Assembly: GCA_037969115.1 (NCBI GenBank)
Contig: JBBKWQ010000042.1
Coordinates: 1-17,897, forward strand
Direction of reading: 5' to 3'
Source of the DNA: JBBKWQ01 sp037969115
GTDB taxonomy: Bacteria; Actinomycetota; Acidimicrobiia; Acidimicrobiales; Ilumatobacteraceae
Length of the DNA: 17,897 bases
Numbering within the stretch: position 1 is the first letter of the stretch; each line of letters opens with the position of its first letter. This document shows, one piece after another, positions 1-6,478 of the stretch. The notes under the pieces are model-generated. The model was not told the DNA's origin and did not search any database. It was given only the letters and a program-made list of their open reading frames with translations. The position numbers and the translations under genes were made by a program.

Positions 1-2
1 AC

Positions 3-1151
3 CTCGTCGACGTCGGCGCCGAACCGGGCGTCGCCGCGCAAGCAGTGGTGGAAGGCGTGCTGCTCGCGGGCTACCGCTACGTCGGGTTGAAATCAGACAC
101 CTCGGGAGCGAGCGCGCTCGACACGCTGTCGCTGGTCGTGGCATCGAAGAACGTCAAGGCCGCCACGACGGGCGCCGAACGCGGCGTGGTCACGGCCCGC
201 GCCGGCAACCTGGCGCGAGAACTGGCGAACACTCCACCCGCGTACCTGACGGCTCGCAAGATGGGTGCATTGGCGCAGGACATCGCGGCCGAACGTGGGC
301 TCGAGGTCGAGGTGTTCAACCGTGACCAGCTCGAAGCGATGGGTTGCGGTGGCATCCTCGGCGTGAACGCGGGCAGTGCCGAACCACCCCGCATGGTGAA
401 GCTCACGTATCGCCCGCGCAATCCCCGTGGCCATGTGGCGCTTGTCGGCAAGGGCGTCATGTACGACTCCGGTGGCATCAGCCTGAAGCCGAGCGACGCG
501 TTCCATCAGGTCATGAAGATGGACATGTCCGGCGCCGCGGCCGTACTCGCGGCGATGAGCACGCTGCGGGAACTGAAGTGCCGGACCCAGGTCACAGCGT
601 TCTTGATGTGTACGGACAACATGCCGTCCGGTACCGCCGTGAAGCTGGGTGACGTGCTCACCATGCGCAACGGCAAGACGGTCGAGGTCCACAACACCGA
701 TGCCGAAGGGCGGTTGATCCTCGCCGACGGACTGTCACTCGCCGCCGAACTCGAACCCGACGCGATCATCGACATCGCCACGCTGACCGGCTCCGCGCTC
801 AGCGCACTCGGCACGCAGATCGCGGCGGTGCTCGGAAACGACCAGTCGGTGGTCGACAGGCTCGAAGTATCCGCCGCAGCGACCGACGAACCGGTCTGGC
901 AGATGCCGCTGGAGAAAGATCGGTACCGCAAACTGCTCGACTCGGTCGTCGCCGACATGCGCAACATCGGCGGGCCGTACGGCGGCTCGATCATCGCGTC
1001 GATCTTCCTGTCGGAGTTCGCCGGCGATGTGCCGTGGGCCCATCTCGACATCGCCGGTCCGATGAAGGTCGACGGCGACGAAGGTTGGAAGTCGAAGGGC
1101 GCGACCGGCTTCGGCACGCGTCTACTCATCGACACTGTCACGAACTGGTGA
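3..1151 (+). CDS. pepA: Leucyl aminopeptidase (M17 family), 5'-truncated by window edge
   Basis: This is a cytosolic two-metal exopeptidase that removes N-terminal residues from peptides. The reading frame is open from base 3, so the gene starts upstream. About 383 residues are visible of a family length near 500; the missing part is the non-catalytic N-terminal domain. Counting the codon at 45 as residue 1, the metal and active-site block VGKGVMYDSGG begins at residue 134, giving Lys136 and Asp141. Catalytic Lys148 lies in SLKPSD and Asp160 in MKMDMSG. The M17 signature NTDAEGRL supplies Asp219, Glu221 and Arg223. All expected metal ligands and both catalytic residues are present, so the enzyme should be active. 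It ends with TGA at 1149 and converges on the minus-strand operon that follows. Its promoter lies outside the window. Confidence 0.95.
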   Translation, partial: LVDVGAEPGVAAQAVVEGVLLAGYRYVGLKSDTSGASALDTLSLVVASKNVKAATTGAERGVVTARAGNLARELANTPPAYLTARKMGALAQDIAAERGLEVEVFNRDQLEAMGCGGILGVNAGSAEPPRMVKLTYRPRNPRGHVALVGKGVMYDSGGISLKPSDAFHQVMKMDMSGAAAVLAAMSTLRELKCRTQVTAFLMCTDNMPSGTAVKLGDVLTMRNGKTVEVHNTDAEGRLILADGLSLAAELEPDAIIDIATLTGSALSALGTQIAAVLGNDQSVVDRLEVSAAATDEPVWQMPLEKDRYRKLLDSVVADMRNIGGPYGGSIIASIFLSEFAGDVPWAHLDIAGPMKVDGDEGWKSKGATGFGTRLLIDTVTNW

Positions 1152-1205
1152 TCGTGGCCACCTGCAGGTCGACTCGGTGATCAACACCGGTGCGATGGTC
1201 GCCGT

Positions 1206-1223
1206 GTGACCGTGCTCGGTCAC
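1206..1223. terminator. Hairpin between convergent genes, possible terminator
   Basis: A perfect 7-bp inverted repeat, GTGACCG and CGGTCAC, encloses the tetraloop TGCT. It sits in the 83-bp gap between the aminopeptidase and the convergent 191-aa gene. On the plus strand it is followed by GGTTTCG, so the T run is weak. Position and symmetry suit a shared terminator, but the stem is short. Confidence 0.35.
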
Positions 1224-1234
1224 GGTTTCGCCGA

Positions 1235-1810
1235 TCAGTACATGTACTCGTAACGGTCGATCAGTCGCTTCCGTGCCAGGAAGGTGGCATCGTTCGTGGG
1301 GTTCATCTCGGCGCCGGGATCTTCCAACCGAACCGTGAGGTCGCGCCAGTTGTGGAATCCCTCTGGGCGGGCAATTGCATGCGGCACCGGTACCGGCTGT
1401 GGTCGGACGATGTCGTTGCCCGGCACGTCGACGGTCCAGCCGTTGCCGTCGTCGTCCCAGCCGCACAGAGCGTCGGGCACTTCGGGATCGCGCACGAGCC
1501 AGTAGGCGGAGTGGGTGGCGGCGGCCGCCGAGACGGCGATGACCTGCTGATCGGCGGTGGGGCAGTCGAGCATCCAGAACGCGAGGTTGTGGAGTTGCCA
1601 CGGATGCACCGCGTCGGGCAACCGGATCGCTGTCCAGTCGCCAGACGCGGCGACCTGGATCTGGTGCTGCTCGGAGCGTTTCGGCGAGAAGAGCGATGAG
1701 TATTCGTCGAGGTGTGCCAGCACGATCAGTTCGGCCGCGCGGACGTATGCACATCGTTCGACCGGTGGGTGTGCAACGGGCTCGACCGGTTGCTTCGAGA
1801 ACAACTTCAT
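1235..1810 (-). CDS. Hypothetical protein, 191 aa
   Basis: I do not recognise the family. The start is the ATG at 1808-1810, which overlaps the TGA of the upstream small gene as ATGA and suggests translational coupling. The protein is soluble-looking, with no signal peptide or membrane segment. It opens with a Pro-rich stretch, then a helix with AYVRAAELIVLAHLDEY (residues 21-37). A Trp-rich middle follows, including HPWQLHNLAFW at 69-79 and the acidic GWDDDGNGW at 117-125. Its last residues are rich in Tyr (IDRYEYMY). The middle alternates hydrophobic and polar residues as a beta-rich fold would. It is the last gene of a three-gene minus-strand operon. The same frame stays open far upstream (to 2488), but that extension reads as Arg/His/Pro-rich antisense-type sequence and overlaps the other genes, so I rejected it. 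Confidence 0.65.
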   Translation of the reverse strand: MKLFSKQPVEPVAHPPVERCAYVRAAELIVLAHLDEYSSLFSPKRSEQHQIQVAASGDWTAIRLPDAVHPWQLHNLAFWMLDCPTADQQVIAVSAAAATHSAYWLVRDPEVPDALCGWDDDGNGWTVDVPGNDIVRPQPVPVPHAIARPEGFHNWRDLTVRLEDPGAEMNPTNDATFLARKRLIDRYEYMY

Positions 1811-2001
1811 GTCGTTTCCATCGGTCGGCCGATGGGCAGACATGAGCACGGCGTCAGACTGGTCGCGTTCTGACCGCCGACGCCCGCGCAACACGGTCGA
1901 TCGGCCTGTCTCCGGAGCTCGGCGCGGGCATCGGCGAGCGTGCGCTCGTCGATGTCGATGTGCAGCGTCGCCATCAGCTTGATGTAGGCCTCGTCGGTCA
2001 C
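1807..2001 (-). CDS. Small VapB-like (ribbon-helix-helix) protein with a degraded C-terminal half
   Basis: A 64-codon frame starts at GTG 1999-2001; the ATG at 1972-1974 is an alternative. Residues 10-30 (MATLHIDIDERTLADARAEL) look like the N-terminal beta strand and first helix of VapB-type antitoxins, which repress their own operon and neutralise a VapC RNase. Codons 1-30 nearly all end in G or C. From residue 31 on, the codons are less biased and the residues are Cys/Pro-rich (RPCCAGVGG), without the expected second helix. This suggests a frameshift or decay after residue 30. The stop overlaps the next start as ATGA. No PIN-domain (VapC) gene follows; the next gene is a 191-aa protein of unknown fold. 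The VapB assignment rests on a short match. Confidence 0.4.
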   Translation of the reverse strand: MTDEAYIKLMATLHIDIDERTLADARAELRRQADRPCCAGVGGQNATSLTPCSCLPIGRPMETT

Positions 2002-2016
2002 GGATCGCGACGTCGC

Positions 2017-2529
2017 TCAGGAAGCGAGGGCTGCGATCTCGCTGGCGGCGATCGCTGTTCGACGTGGGACGCCGGCCCGGATGAGATGTTGTTCGAGATC
2101 GTGCACGTCGAGTTGCGTGGTGCGTCGAGCCCATTCGTCGTGTTCGCGTTGCACCTCCTCGGGAAGCCGCTTGAGGTGTCGCTGCGCCACGGTCGGTAGG
2201 CGTCGACGGACCTCGAAGCCCTCTGATGAGGGCTGTGCGAGACCGAACATGACGCAGCGATGGAGTGCCCGCCCGAACGGTGAGTGCTGGCCCTTCGTGT
2301 AGCTGAGTCCCATCGCGGATGCGGTCTGGTCGAGGTCGAGGGTGTAGCCGGCGGGTTCGTTGTCGAACTCCGAGGCGAGACGTCGCATGATCCACGTGGC
2401 GCTCGGGCCGATGATGCCGAGCCAGAACTTCTCGACGTACGTGCTGCGCGGATCGTGACCGCGTCGGTCGACCAGCGGGTCGATCCACGGTCGGATGGTG
2501 GCGCGGGTGATGTGCGTGGGCTTGTCCAT
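2017..2529 (-). CDS. Hypothetical protein, 170 aa, possible winged-helix DNA-binding protein
   Basis: I do not recognise a named family. The start is the ATG at 2527-2529, with a good Shine-Dalgarno site (GGGAG, 5-nt spacing). Residues 31-56 are helical and amphipathic. Residues 61-75 (GYTLDLDQTASAMGL) resemble the helix-turn-helix entry of winged-helix proteins. SPFGRALHRCVMFGLAQ (83-99) could be a recognition helix, and EGFEVRRRLP (103-112) a wing. Residues 113-140 form a charged helix (RHLKRLPEEVQREHDEW). The last 30 residues are Ala-rich. It is the first gene of the operon with the VapB-like and 191-aa genes, 15 nt before the former. A transcription-factor role is inference from pattern alone. 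The inverted repeats in front of it would suit autoregulation. Confidence 0.65.
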   Translation of the reverse strand: MDKPTHITRATIRPWIDPLVDRRGHDPRSTYVEKFWLGIIGPSATWIMRRLASEFDNEPAGYTLDLDQTASAMGLSYTKGQHSPFGRALHRCVMFGLAQPSSEGFEVRRRLPTVAQRHLKRLPEEVQREHDEWARRTTQLDVHDLEQHLIRAGVPRRTAIAASEIAALAS

Positions 2530-2536
2530 GGGTGCT

Positions 2537-2557
2537 CCCGAAACAGAAGAATTCGGG
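2537..2557. promoter_or_regulatory. Inverted repeat overlapping the Shine-Dalgarno site of the 170-aa gene
   Basis: CCCGAA (2537-2542) and TTCGGG (2552-2557) are perfect 6-bp arms around 9 nt. The site lies 8 nt before the ATG at 2529. In the minus-strand mRNA the right arm would pair the GGG of the Shine-Dalgarno GGGAG (2535-2539). It could be an operator or a translation-blocking hairpin. Confidence 0.3.
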
Positions 2558-2561
2558 GGAA

Positions 2562-2598
2562 GATCGGCGTCACATGGTGGGCGTACCGAGCGCCGATC
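2562..2598. repeat. Inverted repeat in the divergent intergenic region
   Basis: GATCGGCG (2562-2569) and CGCCGATC (2591-2598) are perfect 8-bp arms separated by 21 bp. They lie in the 113-bp divergent gap between the 170-aa gene and the Sir2 gene. A regulator operator is possible, but the spacing is wide. Confidence 0.3.
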
Positions 2599-2608
2599 CG
2601 GAAAACGG

Positions 2609-2636
2609 TTGCCGCGCCGGCCCGAAGAGGCACAAT
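2609..2636 (+). promoter_or_regulatory. Putative leaderless promoter of the Sir2 gene
   Basis: CACAAT (2631-2636) ends 6 nt before the ATG at 2643. TTGCCG (2609-2614) lies 16 bp upstream as a possible -35 element. No convincing Shine-Dalgarno site precedes the ATG, which fits transcription starting at or next to the start codon. Confidence 0.4.
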
Positions 2637-2642
2637 CGGTGG

Positions 2643-3398
2643 ATGGATCTCGCCCGTGTCGCCGACGCCATCGCCCATGCCGAACGCATCACGGTGCTCA
2701 CAGGTGCCGGCATCTCGACCGATTCGGGTATCCCGGACTTCCGTGGTCCGAACGGACTCTGGACGAAGAGTCCTGCCGCCGAGAAGTCGTCGAACATCGA
2801 GCACTATCTCGCCGATCCCGAACTCAGGAAGATCGCCTGGCAGAACCGGTTGGCCACGCCGGCCTGGACCGCCGAGCCGAACGACGGCCACGCGGCGATC
2901 GTTCGGCTCGAGCGGCAGGACAAGCTGCACGCACTGGTCACGCAGAACATCGACGAGTTGCACCAGAGAGCAGGCAACGATCCCGACAAGGTGATCGAGG
3001 TGCATGGCACGGTGTGGTGGTCCCGGTGCTGGGAATGCACCGACCGTCGAGCCATGGCCGACACGCTCGACCGCGTCCGCGCGGGGGAGTTCGACCCGCC
3101 GTGCCTCGTGTGTGGCGGCATCCTCAAGAGCGACACGATCAGCTTCGGCCAGGCACTCGTGCCGCACGTGATCGATCGCGCCCTGCGCGTGAGCGAGGAG
3201 TGCGATCTGCTGCTCGCGGTGGGTTCTTCGCTGAGTGTCTTCCCGGCGGCCAACTGCGTGCCACGCGCCAGAGCGGCCGGGGCGACGGTCATCATCGTGA
3301 ACGGTGAGTCGACAGCGATGGATCGATACGCCGACGAGGTCGTCATCGGCCAGATCGCCGACGTGTTGCCGCACGTGATCCCGCCGACCCCGATGTAG
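2643..3398 (+). CDS. Sir2-family NAD-dependent protein deacylase (sirtuin)
   Basis: This enzyme removes acyl groups from lysine side chains using NAD+, giving nicotinamide and O-acyl-ADP-ribose. The 251-aa protein has the full set of sirtuin motifs: GAGISTDSGIPDFRG at 21-35 (NAD loop), TQNID at 100-104, catalytic His121 in EVHGT, and a structural zinc site of Cys129/Cys132 and Cys154/Cys157. GSS (195-197) and VNGES (219-223) complete the nucleotide site. The PNGLW sequence after the NAD loop recalls SIRT6/7-like sirtuins more than E. coli CobB. The ATG at 2643 was chosen because the domain begins directly after it and a -10-like box lies 6 nt upstream. The longer open frame from 2532 has no domain and an atypical composition. 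The protein is expected in the cytoplasm and its targets cannot be read from the sequence. Confidence 0.95.
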   Translation: MDLARVADAIAHAERITVLTGAGISTDSGIPDFRGPNGLWTKSPAAEKSSNIEHYLADPELRKIAWQNRLATPAWTAEPNDGHAAIVRLERQDKLHALVTQNIDELHQRAGNDPDKVIEVHGTVWWSRCWECTDRRAMADTLDRVRAGEFDPPCLVCGGILKSDTISFGQALVPHVIDRALRVSEECDLLLAVGSSLSVFPAANCVPRARAAGATVIIVNGESTAMDRYADEVVIGQIADVLPHVIPPTPM

Positions 3399-3426
3399 AG
3401 CGAGTCCGTCGAGCGAAACCGTCGAG

Positions 3427-3458
3427 CCAACCCGGTCGGGAATACCCGACCGGGTTGG
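3427..3458. terminator. Perfect 14-bp palindrome with AATA loop: terminator and/or operator
   Basis: CCAACCCGGTCGGG (3427-3440) pairs perfectly with 3445-3458 around the loop AATA. It lies after the Sir2 stop, 15 nt before the moeZ-like ATG. The following 15 nt on the plus strand are T-rich with one TTTT run, so it can act as a Sir2 terminator. A -10-like TAGGTT (3459-3464) abuts the right arm, so the palindrome would also overlap the moeZ-like promoter as an operator would. Confidence 0.55.
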
Positions 3459-3473
3459 TAGGTTTTAGGTTCT

Positions 3474-4640
3474 ATGGCTTCGTTCCGTGACCTCCTGTCT
3501 GCCGCCAAATCCGAGATCGTCGAGGTCTCGACCGAAACGGCCGCCGAGCACATCGGCGCCGGCTACGCCGTGCTCGACGTGCGCGAACCCGACGAGTACA
3601 ACGAGGGGGCGATCAGCGGAGCGATCCACATCCCTCGCGGGCACCTCGAGGCACAGATCGAGGGTCGCATCATCGACAAGACCACACCCGTCGTCGTCTA
3701 CTGCGCGGGCGGCGTCCGCTCGGCTTTCGCTGCCCGCACGATGCAAGAACTCGGCTACGAAACGGTCGAGTCGATGGACGGGGGATTCGGTCGCTGGAAG
3801 GACGAGGGCCGGGCTTGGAAGCAGCCGGCGACACTGAGTCCGGAACAGATGAACCGCTACAAGCGTCACCTGTTGCTCCCTGAAGTCGGCGTCGCTGGGC
3901 AGACCAAACTGCTCGACGCCAAGGTCTTGATGCTCGGCGCCGGTGGACTCGGTTCGCCGGCTGCGCTGTACCTCGCAGCGGCCGGCGTGGGCACGATCGG
4001 CATCGTCGACATGGACGACGTCGATGCGTCGAACCTCCAACGCCAGATCCTCCACAACATCGATCGCATCGGCGATCGCAAGGGCGCCTCCGCGAAGAAG
4101 ACGCTGTCGATGCTGAACCCCGACGTGAACGTGGTCACCTACGACACCCGGCTCGCCGCCGAGAACATCATCGACATCATCGCCGGCTACGACGTGATCG
4201 TCGACGGCGCCGACAACTTCCCGTCCCGCTATCTTCTGAACGACGCCAGCGTGAAGCTTGGCATTCCCGTGGTGCACGGGTCGATCTTCCGATTCGAGGG
4301 CATGGTCAGCGTGTTCCATCCCACCGAGGGGCCGACCTATCGCGACATGGTGCCCGAACCACCGCCCGCCGAGCTCGCCCCGAGCTGCGCCGAAGCCGGC
4401 GTGCTCGGCGTGCTCCCCGGCATCATCGGGTCGATCCAGGCACTCGAGACGATCAAGGTCATCCTCGGTCTGGGTGAGCCACTCATCGGCCGGATCCTCA
4501 CGGTCGACACGACCGAGATGGAATTCCGGGTCTTCAACCTGCGGCCCGATCCGGCCAACGAGATCACCTATGCCAACCGCGATCGCATCCAGGTTCGTGA
4601 CCTCGACGGGCTCTGCGCACCCGGCCTCGACGATCACTGA
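3474..4640 (+). CDS. moeZ: Rhodanese-ThiF fusion: MoeZ-like sulfur-carrier adenylyltransferase/sulfurtransferase
   Basis: Proteins of this type adenylate the C-terminal glycine of a ubiquitin-like sulfur carrier (MoaD, ThiS or CysO type) and pass it sulfur for molybdopterin, thiamine or cysteine synthesis. The N-terminal rhodanese domain (about 15-117) has the persulfide loop YCAGGVRS with Cys77 and the opening LDVREPDEY at 34-42. The E1-like ThiF domain (about 125-370) has GAGGLGSP at 155-162, VDMDDVDASNLQRQ at 178-191, DGADNF at 244-249 and SCAEAGVLGVLPG with Cys305. The order is the reverse of mycobacterial MoeZ, where ThiF comes first. The zinc CxxC pairs of E. coli MoeB are absent, as in MoeZ proteins. 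The length is 388 aa. The start is the ATG at 3474, 75 bp after the Sir2 gene. Which carrier it serves cannot be told here, since no moaD/thiS gene is in the window. Confidence 0.9.
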   Translation: MASFRDLLSAAKSEIVEVSTETAAEHIGAGYAVLDVREPDEYNEGAISGAIHIPRGHLEAQIEGRIIDKTTPVVVYCAGGVRSAFAARTMQELGYETVESMDGGFGRWKDEGRAWKQPATLSPEQMNRYKRHLLLPEVGVAGQTKLLDAKVLMLGAGGLGSPAALYLAAAGVGTIGIVDMDDVDASNLQRQILHNIDRIGDRKGASAKKTLSMLNPDVNVVTYDTRLAAENIIDIIAGYDVIVDGADNFPSRYLLNDASVKLGIPVVHGSIFRFEGMVSVFHPTEGPTYRDMVPEPPPAELAPSCAEAGVLGVLPGIIGSIQALETIKVILGLGEPLIGRILTVDTTEMEFRVFNLRPDPANEITYANRDRIQVRDLDGLCAPGLDDH

Positions 4641-4658
4641 TCGATCGTCTGCGAGGTT

Positions 4659-4756
4659 GCACGCCGACCGCATGAGGGTTCCCGCCTGCTCATGCGGTCA
4701 GCGGCACCAGGGTTATCGGGAAGGGCCCGGCCACCCTTGAGGGAAAGTCGGCGTGC
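4659..4756. other. Nested inverted-repeat element, candidate structured RNA or bidirectional terminator
   Basis: This element fills most of the 123-bp convergent gap between the moeZ-like gene and the RhtA-like gene. An outer perfect 10-bp stem pairs GCACGCCGAC (4659-4668) with 4747-4756. Inside it, GACCGCATGAG (4666-4676) pairs perfectly over 11 bp with 4689-4699 around a 12-nt loop. The two stems share three bases, so they compete or branch-migrate. The loop bases TTCCCG (4679-4684) are complementary to CGGGAA (4717-4722), giving a possible 6-bp pseudoknot. AAGGG (4721-4725) can pair with CCCTT (4734-4738). There is no T run on either strand, so a simple intrinsic terminator is not convincing. 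I could not match it to a known RNA family, and no gene follows it in a riboswitch-like position. Confidence 0.45.
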
Positions 4757-4763
4757 GCCGGTC

Positions 4764-5645
4764 TCAACCCGGTTCCGGCACTCCGACGATCTCGTCGCGC
4801 TCTTGTAGGGCGACGCCGATGAGCACCAGCCCGATTCCGGCCGCGTCAACGGGCGTCGGTCGCTGGTGCAACACGATCCAGCCGATGAGTAGAGCAGTGA
4901 CGGGGAGGAGCGCGAGCAGGATCGAGAACCGACGGATGGGGATACGTCTGAGTACGTACTGATCGATGCCGTAGCCGATGGCGTTCGAGAACACACCGGT
5001 GACGAGGCAGAGCAGCAGCAATGTCGGCGACAGCCAGACCGCGCCGCTCGCGGGCGCTCCGATGGGCGTGACGACCACCGTACCGATCGCCAAGCCGACG
5101 CCGAGTCCGGTGACCCCGCGTCCGAGACGAGCGACCTTCGAGCCCAGCACGATGTACGCGGCCCACAGCGCGGACGACAACAGGATGAACCCGACGCCGA
5201 CCAGGTTGTCGTCCAGCTCCACGCCTCCGAGCACGATGACGCCGGTGATCGCGAGGGTCAGGGCAGCTGCGTTCCGAGACGTTCGGGTCATCACTGCGGC
5301 GACCGCGATCGGGCCGATGAATTCGATCGCCACGCTCTTGCCCAGATCGATTCGGTCGAGCCCGAGATAGAAACACACGTTCATCAGCGCCGTGGTCACG
5401 CCGAAGATCGCAGCGCCCGCGAGCTGTCGCCGTGTCCACCCGCGATGGAAGCCCGGCGAAATGGCGAGCAGTGCGATCGCGGCACCCATCACACGGAACC
5501 AGGCGACGGTTTGTGGCGCGACCTCGTCGAAGATCGAGATCGCGATCGCCGCGCCGATGTACTGCGAGACCGCTGAGAAGGCGAAGAGTGCTTCGGGCGC
5601 GGCGTTGTCGAGCGTGCGGCCGACGCGACCGCCTTCGCCGCTCAC
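4764..5645 (-). CDS. EamA/DMT-family transporter, RhtA-like exporter
   Basis: A 293-aa integral membrane protein with about ten hydrophobic segments in two EamA repeats, roughly residues 15-140 and 150-285. It resembles E. coli RhtA (threonine/homoserine exporter) around MNVCFYLGLDRIDLGKS followed by IEFIGPIAVA, where RhtA has a matching MNYLFYLS...ALEFTGPLAVA pattern. Export of an amino acid or related small metabolite is therefore the likely role; the substrate is unknown. The start is GTG at 5643-5645, 13 nt after the stop of the aldolase-like gene, so the two form an operon. The open frame extends to 5975, but that part lies inside the aldolase gene and is Arg/Ser/Pro-rich out-of-frame sequence. 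No good Shine-Dalgarno site is seen, so translation may depend on the upstream gene. Confidence 0.85.
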   Translation of the reverse strand: MSGEGGRVGRTLDNAAPEALFAFSAVSQYIGAAIAISIFDEVAPQTVAWFRVMGAAIALLAISPGFHRGWTRRQLAGAAIFGVTTALMNVCFYLGLDRIDLGKSVAIEFIGPIAVAAVMTRTSRNAAALTLAITGVIVLGGVELDDNLVGVGFILLSSALWAAYIVLGSKVARLGRGVTGLGVGLAIGTVVVTPIGAPASGAVWLSPTLLLLCLVTGVFSNAIGYGIDQYVLRRIPIRRFSILLALLPVTALLIGWIVLHQRPTPVDAAGIGLVLIGVALQERDEIVGVPEPG

Positions 5646-5658
5646 GACGTGACAGGTT

Positions 5659-6474
5659 TCAGTCGAAGATCTCGGGATCGGTCCGACAGATCTCTTGCCA
5701 CAACGGCTGGAACTGGAACCATCCGGCGAAATGGCCCCCGATCTGCTCGGCCGTGTACCGGGCGTACTCGGCGCGGATCTCGATGGGGTCGCCCGCCGCC
5801 ATCGCCATGAGTTGGGCCTGACACGAGCGCTCCATGGTGATGAACCAGAACGCCGCTTCGTCAACGGTGGTGCCGACGGTGAACAGCCCGTGGTTCTGAT
5901 GGATGGCGGCCTTGCCGGACGGGAACTTCGATGCGAACTCCTGGCCGGCCTCGACCTCGAGCACGATGGCGCCACCCTGTTCCGAGATCAAGGAGTGATC
6001 GTCGTAGAACGCGCATGCATCCTGCGTGATTGGAGCCAGCGGGATGCCGAGAGAACTGAACGACTTGCCGTATGGCGAGTGAGAATGGGCGGCGGCGACC
6101 ACATCGGGTCGCGCGATGTGAATGGCCGCGTGCAGCACGAACGCCGCACGGTTCACGGGTTGTGTGCCGAAGACGACGTCGCCGTCGTGATTCACCAAGA
6201 TCAGATCGGACGACCTGATGTGGCGAAAGCTCATGCCGAACGGATTCACCCAGAAGTGGTCGGCGAACTCCGGGTCGCGCACGGTGATGTGTCCGGCCAC
6301 GCCCTCGCCGAAGCCGAAACGGCCGAACAGCCGAAGCGCGCCGGCGAGCTTCGACTTGCGGTGTGCCCGCTCATCGCCGACGTCGTCGAACTCGGGCGGG
6401 CTCGCGACGGTAACCGTTTTCGGGGTGAGGGCGATGCCGTCGATGGTCGGTGTGCCGGTCTCGGTGATCGCCAT
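5659..6474 (-). CDS. Class II aldolase/adducin-family protein
   Basis: A 271-aa protein of the fold shared by fuculose-phosphate aldolase, ribulose-phosphate epimerase and adducin head domains. Recognisable parts are GVAGHITVRDP at 58-68, NPFGMSF at 77-83, the metal-binding AHSHSPYG at 129-136 (His130, His132) and NHGLFTVG at 194-201 (His195). The acidic residue that acts as general acid/base in fuculose aldolase is not evident at the expected place, where the protein reads NRAAF (108-112). The metal site is kept but the reaction is probably not a standard retro-aldol cleavage. This NRAAF...TQDACAFY pattern typifies a subfamily seen in actinobacteria and fungi whose substrate is unclear. It is the first gene of an operon with the RhtA-like exporter. 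The ATG at 6474 has a TAGCGT box ending 6 nt before it. Confidence 0.88.
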   Translation of the reverse strand: MAITETGTPTIDGIALTPKTVTVASPPEFDDVGDERAHRKSKLAGALRLFGRFGFGEGVAGHITVRDPEFADHFWVNPFGMSFRHIRSSDLILVNHDGDVVFGTQPVNRAAFVLHAAIHIARPDVVAAAHSHSPYGKSFSSLGIPLAPITQDACAFYDDHSLISEQGGAIVLEVEAGQEFASKFPSGKAAIHQNHGLFTVGTTVDEAAFWFITMERSCQAQLMAMAAGDPIEIRAEYARYTAEQIGGHFAGWFQFQPLWQEICRTDPEIFD

Positions 6475-6478
6475 GACT

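Noticed and set aside
1432..1467. EF-hand-like calcium loop (DDDGNGW) in the 191-aa protein
   Set aside because: There are no flanking helices and position 12 of the loop is proline rather than an acidic ligand. It is only an acidic turn.
1998..3374. A 458-codon minus-strand frame across the Sir2 gene and the 170-aa gene
   Set aside because: It is antisense to the whole sirtuin and out of frame with the 170-aa gene. Its composition is typical of GC-rich shadow frames.
4739..4756. Resemblance of TTGAGGGAAAGTCGGC to the GAGGAAAGTCCGGGC core of RNase P RNA
   Set aside because: No other conserved RNase P element is present and the gap is only 123 bp, far too short for that RNA.
4659..4756. Riboswitch interpretation of the nested-stem element
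   Set aside because: Neither strand has a gene start directly downstream, and I could not fit the conserved core of SAM, cobalamin or other common riboswitches.
5646..5975. N-terminal extension of the RhtA-like transporter
   Set aside because: The extra 110 residues are Ser/Arg/Pro-rich and overlap the aldolase gene out of frame. The GTG at 5645 gives the normal EamA length.
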